From the NCBI GenBank assembly GCA_016222945.1, contig JACRPY010000004.1, positions 310,001 to 374,000 of the forward strand: a stretch of 64,000 nt of DNA, written 5' to 3'. This DNA is from Methanobacterium sp. GTDB lineage: Archaea > Methanobacteriota > Methanobacteria > Methanobacteriales > Methanobacteriaceae. The notes below the pieces were generated by a model, which worked only from the letters and a program-made list of their open reading frames with translations, was not told where the DNA came from and searched no databases. Below, in pieces: positions 50,411 to 59,538 of the stretch. Each line of letters opens with the position of its first letter. Position 1 is the stretch's first letter. A program made the translations under genes and the position numbers.

Positions 50411-52993
50411 ATGATAGAAAGGCAAGAAAAACTTTATGATGATAATGAAATTTATAAATTGTTACATCCGTGGGTTAAAAAATGGTTTAAATGTAACTTT
50501 GAAAGTTTTACTGAATCTCAAAAATATGCAATAATGGACATTCATAAAGGAAACAATATACTTATTTCATCCCCTACAGGATCTGGAAAAACATTAACAG
50601 CTTTTCTTTCAATTATAAGCCAGTTGGCAATGCTTTCAGATATGGGAAAATTGGAAGATAAGGTCTACTGCATTTATATTTCACCCCTAAAAGCTCTTGA
50701 TAATGATATTGAAAAGAACCTTGAACATCCATTATCTGAAATTGAAAAAATTGCTGGAAAAAATCTTGGAATTAGAAAGGCAGTTCGAACTGGTGATACT
50801 AGTCAGTATGAACGGACAAAAATGCTTAAAAAACCTCCACATATTTTGATTACTACTCCTGAAACATTATCTATACTTCTTTGTGCACCTAAATTTAGGG
50901 AAAAATTAAAGGATGTTGGATATGTTATAATTGATGAAATCCATTCTCTTGCCGACAATAAAAGAGGAGTTCATCTAAGCTTAAGTTTAGAAAGATTAAA
51001 AAACTTAGCTGGGAATTTCACCAGAATAGGATTAAGTGCAACTGTTTCACCCCTTGAAAAGGTAGCTAAATATCTTGTTGGTTATGAATATAGTGAAGTA
51101 AGAAGTTGTAAAATAGTTGAAGTAAATTATTTAAAACAGCGTGATATAAAAGTTTTATGTCCTGTTGAGGATATTATAAGTTCTGATCCTGATGAAATGA
51201 ATAAAAATACATATACTCTTTTAAATGAACTTATACAGACACATAAAACAACTTTAATTTTTACTAATACACGTAGTGGTACTGAAAGTGTTGTATTTAA
51301 CCTAAAAAAAAGATTTAAAGATATGTATGATGATGAAAATATAATGGCACATCATTCTTCTCTTTCTAAGGAATTACGTCTTGAAACTGAGGATAAACTT
51401 AAAGATGGACAATTAAAAGTTGTTGTTTCATCAACTTCTCTTGAACTTGGAATAGATATAGGTTATATTGATTTAGTTATACTTTTAAGTTCTCCTAAAT
51501 CAGTTTCAAGGGCATTACAGCGTATAGGGCGAAGCGGACATAAATTACATGAAAAATCTAAGGGAAGAATTATTGTTGTAGACCGAGATGATCTTGTTGA
51601 ATGCTCTTTAATCTTAAAAAACGCTATTGAGGGCAAAATAGACGAAATAAATATTCCAGAAAACTGTTTAGATGTTTTATCCCAGCAAATCTATGGAATG
51701 GCTATTGAAACTAAATGGGATATTGATATGGCATATGATTTAATTAAAAAGAGTTATTGTTATAGAAATTTATCAATTAATGATTACCTAAGTGTATTAA
51801 GTTATTTGGCAGGAGAATACACAGATCTAGAAGATAGATATGTTTATGCAAAAATTTGGGTAGATTACGAAACCAATATGTTTGGTAAACGGGGAAAACT
51901 GGCCAGAATGCTTTATTCGACAAATATTGGAACAATTCCAGACAGATCATCAGCCCGAGTTAAATGTGCGGGACAAGTTGTAGGGAATGTAGAAGAGGAT
52001 TTTATGGAGAAGCTCCAAAAAGGAGATACTTTTGTTCTTGGAGGAAAAATCTACAGATTTAATTATGCACAGGGCATGACTATTAATGTTACACTGTCAT
52101 CAGGCCCTCCAAGCATACCTTCATGGTTTTCTGAACAATTACCATTGTCTTTTGACCTTGCACTTGAAATTCAGAGATTTAGAGCAATTATGGAAGGAAA
52201 ATTCCAAGCTATACGCAGCAAAGAAGAAATAATGGATTTTATCCAGGAGTTTCTCTATGTTGATTATAATGCTGCAAACTCTATTTATGAATATTTTAAA
52301 GAGCAATATCTATATGCAATTATTCCAAGCAATAAAAAAATTTTAATAGAATATTATACAGGATTTGGAAACAGAAAATTTGTTGTTTTTCACACATGCT
52401 TTGGAAGAAGAGTTAACGATGCATTATCACGCGCTGTAGCATATATCATAGCCAAAAAACATAAAAGAGATGTTATGATATCAATATCAGATAATGGATT
52501 TTATTTAAGCTCTGAAGGTAAAATTGGAGGTTTAGAATCATTTAACAATCTTAATTCAGATAATATTGAAGAAATTTTAATTAATGCTATTGAAAAAACT
52601 GAAACATTAGCTGGAAGGTTTAGGCATTGTGCTGGAAGAGCTTTAATGATTTTAAGACGTTATAAAGGAAAAGAAAAGAGTGTTTCCCGTCAACAGGTTA
52701 AAGGCAAAATACTTTTAAAGTTTGTTAGGGAACTTGATCAAGATTTTTCTATACTTAAAGAAGCAAGAAGGGAAGTAATAGAAGATTTTATGGATGTTAA
52801 AAACACTAAACGTGTTTTAAAAATGATAGAAAGTGGCCAAATTGAGATTAAACAAATAAATACTAATATACCTTCACCTTTTGCGTTTAATTTAGTTGCT
52901 CAATGTTATCTGGATGTTTTAAAGTATGAAGAGAGAATTGAGTTTATAAGGAGAATGCATCAAGCCATTATTAAAAAAATTGAAGATAAATAA
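50411..52993 (+). CDS. Lhr-family ATP-dependent DNA helicase
   Basis: 860 residues with AAGGAT before the start. Superfamily 2 motifs are in order: FTESQKYAI (Q-like), SPTGSGKT (I), TTPETLS (Ib), IDEIHSLA (II, DEIH), LSATVSP (III), FTNTRSGTE (IV), STSLELGIDIG (V) and QRIGRSGHK (VI). The rest is the Lhr-core winged helix and beta-barrel region. Lhr translocates 3' to 5' on single-stranded DNA and is linked to archaeal DNA repair. Length is in the Lhr-core range. It is cotranscribed with the phosphoesterase at 49640. Confidence 0.92.
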   Translation: MIERQEKLYDDNEIYKLLHPWVKKWFKCNFESFTESQKYAIMDIHKGNNILISSPTGSGKTLTAFLSIISQLAMLSDMGKLEDKVYCIYISPLKALDNDIEKNLEHPLSEIEKIAGKNLGIRKAVRTGDTSQYERTKMLKKPPHILITTPETLSILLCAPKFREKLKDVGYVIIDEIHSLADNKRGVHLSLSLERLKNLAGNFTRIGLSATVSPLEKVAKYLVGYEYSEVRSCKIVEVNYLKQRDIKVLCPVEDIISSDPDEMNKNTYTLLNELIQTHKTTLIFTNTRSGTESVVFNLKKRFKDMYDDENIMAHHSSLSKELRLETEDKLKDGQLKVVVSSTSLELGIDIGYIDLVILLSSPKSVSRALQRIGRSGHKLHEKSKGRIIVVDRDDLVECSLILKNAIEGKIDEINIPENCLDVLSQQIYGMAIETKWDIDMAYDLIKKSYCYRNLSINDYLSVLSYLAGEYTDLEDRYVYAKIWVDYETNMFGKRGKLARMLYSTNIGTIPDRSSARVKCAGQVVGNVEEDFMEKLQKGDTFVLGGKIYRFNYAQGMTINVTLSSGPPSIPSWFSEQLPLSFDLALEIQRFRAIMEGKFQAIRSKEEIMDFIQEFLYVDYNAANSIYEYFKEQYLYAIIPSNKKILIEYYTGFGNRKFVVFHTCFGRRVNDALSRAVAYIIAKKHKRDVMISISDNGFYLSSEGKIGGLESFNNLNSDNIEEILINAIEKTETLAGRFRHCAGRALMILRRYKGKEKSVSRQQVKGKILLKFVRELDQDFSILKEARREVIEDFMDVKNTKRVLKMIESGQIEIKQINTNIPSPFAFNLVAQCYLDVLKYEERIEFIRRMHQAIIKKIEDK

Positions 52994-53084
52994 GCTTATT
53001 TTATAAAAATAAGTGACAATTAAAAAATAATATAAAAAAATAGGTTATAATGAAAAATATTACTTTATTTATTTTTTTTTATTT

Positions 53085-53393
53085 TTATTGGGAAAAATAA
53101 ATGTTAAAATCATCAGCATCCATTTCAATAAACCATTGACCATTTGAAGTCATGAAGGGGGTTCTTGTTAGTACAACAGGAAGCAATTCTGATTCTTCGC
53201 CATTACCAGTATCCATTTTTTCACAAATTACTTCTAAAGCATTAGCCATGAATTCTTTAGAGTCAAAACCTAATAATATATCTTTAACATCCATTTCCAG
53301 TTCTGTTGATGCGTCAGGATTTTTTGCAATCTCAACACTTTTTAAATTGTTAAAAGCTCTAACAGCTATTGATTTAAGTTCATTATCTGTCAT
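53085..53393 (-). CDS. Hypothetical protein, 102 residues
   Basis: Start at ATG 53393, four bases after GGTGAT; an in-frame codon at 53405 lies before that site. The protein begins TDNELKSIAVRAFNNLKSVE and ends with NGQWFIEMDADDFNIYF. It is acidic and soluble, with a helix-rich N-terminal half and beta-like C-terminal half, and has one cysteine. No family recognised. It converges with the helicase gene. Confidence 0.6.
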   Translation of the reverse strand: MTDNELKSIAVRAFNNLKSVEIAKNPDASTELEMDVKDILLGFDSKEFMANALEVICEKMDTGNGEESELLPVVLTRTPFMTSNGQWFIEMDADDFNIYFSQ

Positions 53394-53811
53394 AATAATC
53401 ACCAAAATTTAATTCTATTTTCTAATAATATAACTTCTTTTATTTAAATAATTTTAAACTATTATATAAAATTAATTGTATTTAATATAATCAATAATAA
53501 CATATCTATTTAATTGTTATCTTCATGATTTTTGAAAATATTATACTTAAATATCAAATTTTTACAAAACAGCAATAAATTAGTGGTTATATGTATATGT
53601 AACTAATTATTTTTCCTTAGTTTTACAATTTTTTTGAAATATTTTCTGTTTAAATTTTTTGTTAATTAAAATTTACATTTTTATGTTTTTTTTGGATATA
53701 TTAATTTTTTTTATTTTCAATTTTATCCAATGAAAAAAATAAATATTCAAACTTAGATGATAAAAAAGAAGAGATTTTTAATTAGAAATAATTCCTAAAA
53801 TATGTTATTTT

Positions 53812-53839
53812 ACTTCGTTAAACATCACTATAACGAAGT
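53812..53839. repeat. 28-bp dyad, copy 2
   Basis: Inverted arms ACTTCGTTA and TAACGAAGT (nine bases each) are separated by AACATCACTA. The overall length of 28 bases and the arms equal those of the copy at 42631. It lies 23 bases past the stop of the small minus-strand reading frame at 53863, so for that gene it could be a 3' hairpin. Confidence 0.75.
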
Positions 53840-53862
53840 TTGCATATATTTTCATTAAATTT

Positions 53863-53958
53863 TTATTTTTTATTTTTAAATCCATTATTTACTCTAAAAA
53901 GAATTCCCCTAAATATTGCAAGTATAAGCATTAGAGTACTTATGAAACGTTTCTTCAT
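53863..53958 (-). CDS. Possible microprotein, 31 residues
   Basis: The reading frame MKKRFISTLMLILAIFRGIL plus eleven residues (ending GFKNKK) is preceded by AAGGTGGA five bases before the ATG, the same strong ribosome binding site as used by the minD-like gene further upstream. It has a basic N-terminus, one hydrophobic helix of about 13 residues and a basic tail, like a small membrane-associated peptide. It is too short to recognise by family. Support comes only from the ribosome binding site. Confidence 0.45.
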   Translation of the reverse strand: MKKRFISTLMLILAIFRGILFRVNNGFKNKK

Positions 53959-54116
53959 AGATTCCACCTTATACTATTTAGTATTACATTAAGATATTTA
54001 TAACTTTCTTTTTGTATTCAACTATCCATTAAAAAAAGGCCACGTGATTCCTATTTTAGTCAATAAAAAAGAAGATAAATGAAGAAAAAATTATTTTTTT
54101 AAAACACTAAACATGT

Positions 54117-54914
54117 TTAGGATTTGTATACATTTACATATTTGCTGTAAATACTCTGGAAGAACTTAGATACAATTCCTTCACTTGTTAAGTCATTTTC
54201 ATAAGTGTATTCTCCAATTACTGTTGCACTTAGATTCATTAATATTTTTGAAGTTTTAGAATTTGGATTTCTAGTAAAAATCGAGTTTCCAGATGCAGAT
54301 GCCTTGTTAAGCTCAGGATCATCAGGTATAACTGAAATTACAGGTAGGTTAAGTATAACTTCAATTTCATCAGTTGTTAAAAATGCTTTATCAGTACGCA
54401 TTTTGTTGATTACTACTCCCAGTATATCGATTCCCAGCTTTTCTGCAACTATTTTAGTCTTTAGGGCATCGCTTAATGAAGTAATTTCAGGGGTTGTAAC
54501 AAGAATTAGTTCATTAGCAACTTCTAGGGCTGCTAGAGCATCTCTTTCTAATCCGCCAGGAGCATCTATTAAAAGAATGTCTATATCTTCAGTAAGTACC
54601 TCTAAAACTTCCTCAAGTCTTTCAAGTTTCATATCTTTTAAACCAAATAAAGAAAGTCCTGCAGGGACAATTCTTACACCACCCGGACCTTCATATATTG
54701 CATTATGTATAATATCTTTTCCTGCAAGTACTTCTTGTAAAGTTACAGGTTTATCTTCAAGACCAAGGATTAATTCTAAATTTGCCATAGCTATATCAAG
54801 ATCTAGCACTATTACATCTTCTCCATGAACAGATAATGCTATTCCAAGGTTTGCTGCTATTGTTGTTTTTCCTACGCCGCCTTTTCCTGATGCTACAACT
54901 ATTACTCTTGCCAT
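54117..54914 (-). CDS. minD: MinD/ParA-type ATPase
   Basis: 265 residues from ATG 54914; AAGGTGGAT precedes it (an in-frame GTG at 54923 overlaps that site). The deviant Walker A motif ASGKGGVGKTT, switch I region DLDIAMANLELILG and Walker B ILLIDAPGGL are those of MinD. The C-terminal end (SKFFQSIYSKYVNVYKS) is an amphipathic-looking helix that may contact the membrane. Archaeal MinD homologs position surface structures such as archaella and chemosensory arrays, or act in cell division; several paralogs usually occur. There is no minC or minE nearby. A TATA-like sequence lies at about 54937-54949. Confidence 0.86.
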   Translation of the reverse strand: MARVIVVASGKGGVGKTTIAANLGIALSVHGEDVIVLDLDIAMANLELILGLEDKPVTLQEVLAGKDIIHNAIYEGPGGVRIVPAGLSLFGLKDMKLERLEEVLEVLTEDIDILLIDAPGGLERDALAALEVANELILVTTPEITSLSDALKTKIVAEKLGIDILGVVINKMRTDKAFLTTDEIEVILNLPVISVIPDDPELNKASASGNSIFTRNPNSKTSKILMNLSATVIGEYTYENDLTSEGIVSKFFQSIYSKYVNVYKS

Positions 54915-55115
54915 TTTATCCACCTTAGTATCATAAAATTATATATAGTATAACATAGTCCTCACAATCATATATCAATCAAAAAAAATAATGTGAATAA
55001 TATCACACAGAAATTCAAGATGGTAAGTGATAACCTAAAATTTTAATAATAAACTTAAATAAACAAAATTTGGAAATGATCTCATATTGTATGCAATGGT
55101 GGGCGTGATTTACTG

Positions 55116-55568
55116 ATGGAAAAACATTATATGTTCATGAAAAAAGCAATTGAAGAAGCAAAAAAAGGTTTGAAAGAACAGGGAATTCCTATCGGAGCAA
55201 TTTTAGTTAAAAATGACGAAATTATTGCTCGTGGACATAATAAATTATTACAGAAGAATTCTGTGATATTGCATGGAGAAATGGACTGTATAGAAAATGC
55301 TGGAAGGTTAAAAGGAGTAGATTATAAAGAATGCACACTTTACACTACTTTGTCTCCATGTGACATGTGTTCTGGACTCATTTTGCTATATAATATTCCA
55401 AAAGTAGTAATTGGAGAAAACAAAACATTAAAAGGACCAGAGGACTATTTAAGGGAAAATGGGGTTGAATTGATTAATTTGGATTTAGAGGAATGTAAAA
55501 CATTGATGAATGATTATATTAGTGAAAATAGTGAAATTTGGGACTTAGAATTAGAAAAAATAAAATAA
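55116..55568 (+). CDS. Nucleoside/cytosine deaminase, yeast cytosine deaminase-like
   Basis: 150 residues. Zinc ligands and the proton-shuttling Glu are visible: His53 and Glu55 in LHGEMDCIENAGR, Cys82 and Cys85 in SPCDMCSG. The C-terminal half (GLILLYNIPKVVIGENKTLKGPEDYLRENG in outline: IPKVVIGEN, then EDYLRENGVE, then IWDLELE) closely follows fungal cytosine deaminase Fcy1, including the length of about 150-158. It would release ammonia from cytosine to give uracil for pyrimidine salvage. tRNA adenosine deaminase is less likely because the C-terminal part is of the fungal type. Confidence 0.82.
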   Translation: MEKHYMFMKKAIEEAKKGLKEQGIPIGAILVKNDEIIARGHNKLLQKNSVILHGEMDCIENAGRLKGVDYKECTLYTTLSPCDMCSGLILLYNIPKVVIGENKTLKGPEDYLRENGVELINLDLEECKTLMNDYISENSEIWDLELEKIK

Positions 55569-55652
55569 AAAGCAGTAACTTTTATAAAGCTTTCTTAGCT
55601 TATTTTAATATGTACAATCCCATAAATAATCAATAGAAACATTGGAGTTATT

Positions 55653-56618
55653 ATGTTAAAACCACAATATTATGTAGTTAATGACTTTAAATTTGAATCT
55701 GGTGATGTTATATCTGAATTAAAAGTCGAATATGCCATATTTGGCAATAAACAAACTGATAATAAAGGAAATATTATAAACGGAGTACTTTATTTACATG
55801 GCTGGTCTGGAGATTATACTTCAATTAAACGTATTGAGGATATTATAGGTCCTGGGAAAGCTATTGACACAAATAAATTTTTTGTTATCTGTCCTACAGT
55901 TTTAGGGTCACCGGGATCTTCTTCACCATCAAATTCCAGCTTAGGATCAAAATTTCCAAAATATGGTATAATAGATATGGTAAATGCACAATTTTGTCTC
56001 GTAAATCAATTAAAAATCAAACATCTAAAAGGAATTATTGGAACTTCGATGGGCGGTTTTCAGGCCATACAATGGGCAGTAAATTACCCAAACTTTATGG
56101 ATTTCATCATACCTATTACAACAAGTTCTAATGTAAAAGGTCAGAATTTTGCAATCTTCAATCTAATGAATATGTTTATTACAGAAGATCCAAATTATAA
56201 AGATGGGAAATATGATATAAATCCAGAAATAGGGCCACAAAATGCATCTATGCTTTTATATATCTTTGGATTTTCACCAGCATACTATAAAACTAATTTA
56301 AATGATGAAATTATTGAATCATTGAATGAAATGAAATTAGAAGGCTTAAAAACAGATGCTAATGATATTGTATGGCGAAATGAAGCAGCTATTTCCTTTG
56401 ATGTAAGTGAAGATTTGTTTAAAATTAAAGCAAGAACACTAATTATTGGAATTAATCAAGATCAATATTTTCCTCCAGACATAGATACAATACCTCTTTT
56501 TGAGGGAATAAAAAATTCCAAAATCTTTTTATATGATTCTTTATTAGGCCATTTAGGTTCAAGTGAAATTAAAAAAGCAGAACTTGCAATTAAAGATTTT
56601 TTAGATGAAATAGTTTGA
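55653..56618 (+). CDS. Alpha/beta hydrolase of the homoserine acetyltransferase (MetX) superfamily
   Basis: 321 residues. The oxyanion-side block YLHGWSGDYTS, nucleophile elbow GTSMGGFQA (Ser132) and the downstream IGINQDQYFPP (Asp) and LLGHLGSSE (His) provide a full catalytic triad. The lay-out with a helical lid after the nucleophile is that of MetX-like proteins, but MetX hallmark regions around the substrate site are only partly recognisable. It may be an acyltransferase or a simple hydrolase. It is not adjacent to methionine genes. Confidence 0.75.
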   Translation: MLKPQYYVVNDFKFESGDVISELKVEYAIFGNKQTDNKGNIINGVLYLHGWSGDYTSIKRIEDIIGPGKAIDTNKFFVICPTVLGSPGSSSPSNSSLGSKFPKYGIIDMVNAQFCLVNQLKIKHLKGIIGTSMGGFQAIQWAVNYPNFMDFIIPITTSSNVKGQNFAIFNLMNMFITEDPNYKDGKYDINPEIGPQNASMLLYIFGFSPAYYKTNLNDEIIESLNEMKLEGLKTDANDIVWRNEAAISFDVSEDLFKIKARTLIIGINQDQYFPPDIDTIPLFEGIKNSKIFLYDSLLGHLGSSEIKKAELAIKDFLDEIV

Positions 56619-56807
56619 TATTCCATTTTAAATTTGAATAATTTGTGATAGTTAGGTATAAATCAATAAATATTTCTTATTTTTAGCTAATCAAACTTGC
56701 TAAATAGTTATTTATGATATTGGCTCAATTAACTCTAATAGCTAATAGATATAACAAAATAATTATTCTTTAAAGTATATATCAAAGATATAATATGAGG
56801 TATAACT

Positions 56808-57086
56808 GTGCATGTTAAAATTACGGATTATGGGGTTTCTAAAAAATTAGGGAAGTATTATGTTATTTATCAAATAACTAACATTGATAAAGAAACAACA
56901 AATAAAATAAAAGAATTAGTTAAAGAAAAAATAACAGATAAATCCGGAGTTTTATATTTAACTGCTTATTTTGATAAAGAATTCTTCCCTTTTAAAAGCA
57001 AAGAAGCAAAATTAGTTCCTTCAGATTTCGTAGCGCGTGAAGAAATAGAAATGACTGCCTATTTAACTAGTATTTTGGAAGATTAG
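56808..57086 (+). CDS. Hypothetical protein, 92 residues
   Basis: Start at GTG 56808 with GAGGT seven bases upstream. The protein is soluble and mixed alpha/beta (HVKITDYGVSKKLGKYYVIY and later VLYLTAYFDKEFFPF). No cysteine and no known motif. A TATA-like stretch (AAGTATATATC, about 56774-56784) lies before it. It is followed by a phosphoesterase gene after 46 bases on the same strand. Confidence 0.6.
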   Translation: MHVKITDYGVSKKLGKYYVIYQITNIDKETTNKIKELVKEKITDKSGVLYLTAYFDKEFFPFKSKEAKLVPSDFVAREEIEMTAYLTSILED

Positions 57087-57132
57087 CGTATAACTGGATA
57101 ATTTCAATGGTTATTGAGGAGAAATCTAAATA

Positions 57133-57981
57133 ATGAAAAAAAAGTCTTCAGATTTGAAAAAATTTAGAATAAGACAAAAATTACAAAAAACAATGTCCAA
57201 TTCAATGGAAAAAATGGGGCTGTACCAATTTAATTCAGGCCATTTTGATGTTGTAAACATAAATGTTAATATTCATGGAATGGACAATGTTTTTGACGGA
57301 TTTAGAATCGCTCAAATTACAGATATTCATTTAGGACAATGGATGTCTAAAGATCGTTTAAAGGGCGTTATGCAACTTGTTAATGAAGAAAATCCAGATA
57401 TTATTGCTATTACTGGAGATTTTGTATCATATGATATTGACAATATTATTAATGATCTTAAATACTGTTTAACACTCCTTAAACCTAATATTGCATCTCT
57501 TGCCGTTCTTGGAAACCATGATCATTGGCTTGGGGCAGATAAAATCCGTAAAGTGTTAAAAGAAAGTAAAATAGTTGATATAAGCAATGATACATACACA
57601 GTTAAACGTGATGGTGTCAATCTGCATTTTGCAGGTGTAGATAGTGTTACTTTAAATAAACATCGTCTTGATCTAATAATAGAAAAATTACCTGAATCTG
57701 GACCAGCTATATTACTTGCACATGAACCAGACTTTGCAGATATAAGTTCAACAACTGGAAGATTCAGTTTACAGATTTCAGGCCATTCTCATGGAGGCCA
57801 ATTTATAATTCCAGGTATTGGAACATTTATTAGAGGTCCTAACTTTTTAAAATATCCTGTTGGTAAATATCAAGTGGGTGACATGATCCAATACACAAAC
57901 CGAGGTCTTGGAACAAATATATTTTGGTTTAGAATTAACTGTCCCCCTGAAATCACTATTTTCAATTTAAAATCAGAATAA
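57133..57981 (+). CDS. Calcineurin-like metallophosphoesterase (YkuE type)
   Basis: 282 residues, with TTGAGGAG before the ATG. Motifs: ITDIHLGQW, ITGDFVSYD, VLGNHDHW, LLAHEPDF and SGHSHGGQF, all intact. Unlike bacterial YkuE it has no twin-arginine signal or membrane helix; the N-terminus is only strongly basic (KKKSSDLKKFRIRQK). The C-terminal TNRGLG and FRINCPPEI match the family. The substrate could be a phospholipid or nucleotide headgroup. Confidence 0.83.
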   Translation: MKKKSSDLKKFRIRQKLQKTMSNSMEKMGLYQFNSGHFDVVNINVNIHGMDNVFDGFRIAQITDIHLGQWMSKDRLKGVMQLVNEENPDIIAITGDFVSYDIDNIINDLKYCLTLLKPNIASLAVLGNHDHWLGADKIRKVLKESKIVDISNDTYTVKRDGVNLHFAGVDSVTLNKHRLDLIIEKLPESGPAILLAHEPDFADISSTTGRFSLQISGHSHGGQFIIPGIGTFIRGPNFLKYPVGKYQVGDMIQYTNRGLGTNIFWFRINCPPEITIFNLKSE

Positions 57982-58132
57982 ATAGAATTAATAAAATAAG
58001 GGAAAATAAATCAAACTAGAATCTTGAAAAAGTATAATCGGCGCTGAAAGACAACAAAAAATTTTAAAAAACAGACTAAGAGATATCTAGAGACAATATA
58101 TTTTTATGATGTTTAATAAAGTTATTGAATAT

Positions 58133-58564
58133 TTATTCAGGAAATGAACGCCCTTTTTCTTGTTCTATTGCAGGTACTGAAAAGTGTAGATGTGTAAATA
58201 GCCATTTATTGTCTTTTTTTTCGAGAATTAAACTTAAGCGTCCGCAAAGAAGTACTTCTCCACCAGATACTTCTGCGTTCATAGTCATTAATGAGGAAAC
58301 CCATGCAACATTCCCAGAATTTGAAATGGTGATTTTTTCAAATCCCATATCAATATTTTCAGCTTGTGAAAAATCACGTTTAAATCCAGTTTTAAGTTTT
58401 TTATGTCCCTCAACCCATTCATCTTTGCCTGTGCCAATGGCCACTAAATTAGGATCATCAACAAATAGGTTCATTAATGCTTCAATATCCTTATTTTCAT
58501 ATGCTTTTACATATTTATCAAGCATATTCATTACTTCAGCTTCTATTTTGTTATCAGCTTCCAT
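58133..58564 (-). CDS. SnoaL/NTF2-like protein
   Basis: 143 residues. The cone-shaped NTF2 fold is indicated by the N-terminal helices (MLDKYVKAYENKDIEALMNLF), then FVDDPNLVAIGTG and strands ending with LFTHLHFSVP. This is the DUF4440/SnoaL-like pattern. Such proteins are small ligand-binding or isomerase-like domains with many roles; no active-site set can be fixed here. A long frame on the opposite strand is considered a shadow. Confidence 0.75.
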   Translation of the reverse strand: MEADNKIEAEVMNMLDKYVKAYENKDIEALMNLFVDDPNLVAIGTGKDEWVEGHKKLKTGFKRDFSQAENIDMGFEKITISNSGNVAWVSSLMTMNAEVSGGEVLLCGRLSLILEKKDNKWLFTHLHFSVPAIEQEKGRSFPE

Positions 58565-58726
58565 ATTTTTTCCTTCAATTCACTTATTAATATATTTTAT
58601 ATCTTTTCATCTAAATACAATTTATTATATTAATAAAAAAATCAATACTAATTTAAATGAGGATATTAATTATAAATAGTGCTTAAGAACAAATATAATC
58701 AAATAACTTAATATTTATGTGATATT

Positions 58727-59479
58727 ATGATACCCGAATGGATTATGGCAGGATTGTGGGGATTAATAGCAGGATCAGCCCTATTAATAGGAGCACTGTT
58801 TGCATACCTTTTTAAAATACCATCACGTATTGTGGCAAGTATAATGGCTTTTGGGGCCGGCGTACTGCTTTCTGCAATATCATTAGAGCTTATGGAAGAA
58901 TCATTCACGCTTGGTGGATATTATAATATGCTTATAGGTTTTTTAATGGGGGCAGTAATATTTACAGTTATTAATGTTTATCTCGCACGGAAAGGAGCTA
59001 AACACCGTAAACGTTCCCAAAAACAATTAGGATCAGATGAAGATGATAGCAACAGTTTAGCTATTGCTGCAGGTTCAGTTATAGATGGAATTCCTGAATC
59101 AATTGCTATAGGGCTTACAATGATTACTGGAGGAGCAGTAAGTGTAGCTACAGTTATTGCCATATTTATATCTAATATTCCTGAAGGATTATCAAGTACT
59201 GCAGGTTTTAAGAAAGCAGGATGGGGGTTTCGTCCGATTTTTATTCTCTGGTCTGTCATTGCAATTAGTAGTGCTATTGCATCCCTTGCAGGATATTCAA
59301 TATTTAGTCATCTTCCTCCAAGTGTGATATCATTGACCCTTGCACTTGCAGCTGGTGGAATTTTGGCTATGCTAGTAGATACTATGATTCCTGAGGCTTT
59401 TTCTGAAACTCATAATATGGCAGGTTTAATAACAGTTTTAGGGTTTATCACATCGTTTATTCTTTCAAAAATAGGATGA
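58727..59479 (+). CDS. ZIP-family metal transporter
   Basis: 250 residues with about eight membrane helices and GTGAT before the ATG. A charged cytoplasmic loop (KHRKRSQKQLGSDEDDSN) separates the first three helices from the rest, as in ZIP carriers. Helix 4 has AAGSVIDGIPESIAIG and helix 5 FISNIPEGLSST; these correspond to the metal site, but the usual His residues of HNxPEG/HEIPE are replaced (Asp-Gly and Ser-Asn), so metal preference may differ from zinc. Confidence 0.82.
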   Translation: MIPEWIMAGLWGLIAGSALLIGALFAYLFKIPSRIVASIMAFGAGVLLSAISLELMEESFTLGGYYNMLIGFLMGAVIFTVINVYLARKGAKHRKRSQKQLGSDEDDSNSLAIAAGSVIDGIPESIAIGLTMITGGAVSVATVIAIFISNIPEGLSSTAGFKKAGWGFRPIFILWSVIAISSAIASLAGYSIFSHLPPSVISLTLALAAGGILAMLVDTMIPEAFSETHNMAGLITVLGFITSFILSKIG

Positions 59480-59538
59480 ATACAGTAATACCCCAAATAA
59501 AAGTTAAAAAATAAAAAAAAGGAATATAACTTCTTCTA

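Larger units (their letters stand above)
53394..54116. other. Gene-poor AT-rich gap of about 0.7 kb
   Basis: The largest gap in the window. It contains long A/T runs, the dyad at 53812-53839 and one possible tiny gene at 53863-53958 on the minus strand. No RNA gene was recognised by eye; an unannotated small RNA cannot be excluded in such AT-rich DNA. Confidence 0.6.

Noticed and set aside
54205..54828. Open frame of 207 codons opposite the minD-like gene
   Set aside because: The minus strand encodes a clear MinD ATPase with all motifs. The antisense product is Ser/Ile-rich, as is typical for shadows of such genes.
58125..58679. Open frame of 184 codons opposite the SnoaL/NTF2-like gene
   Set aside because: The minus-strand product has the NTF2-like pattern and proper length; the + frame has no recognisable features.
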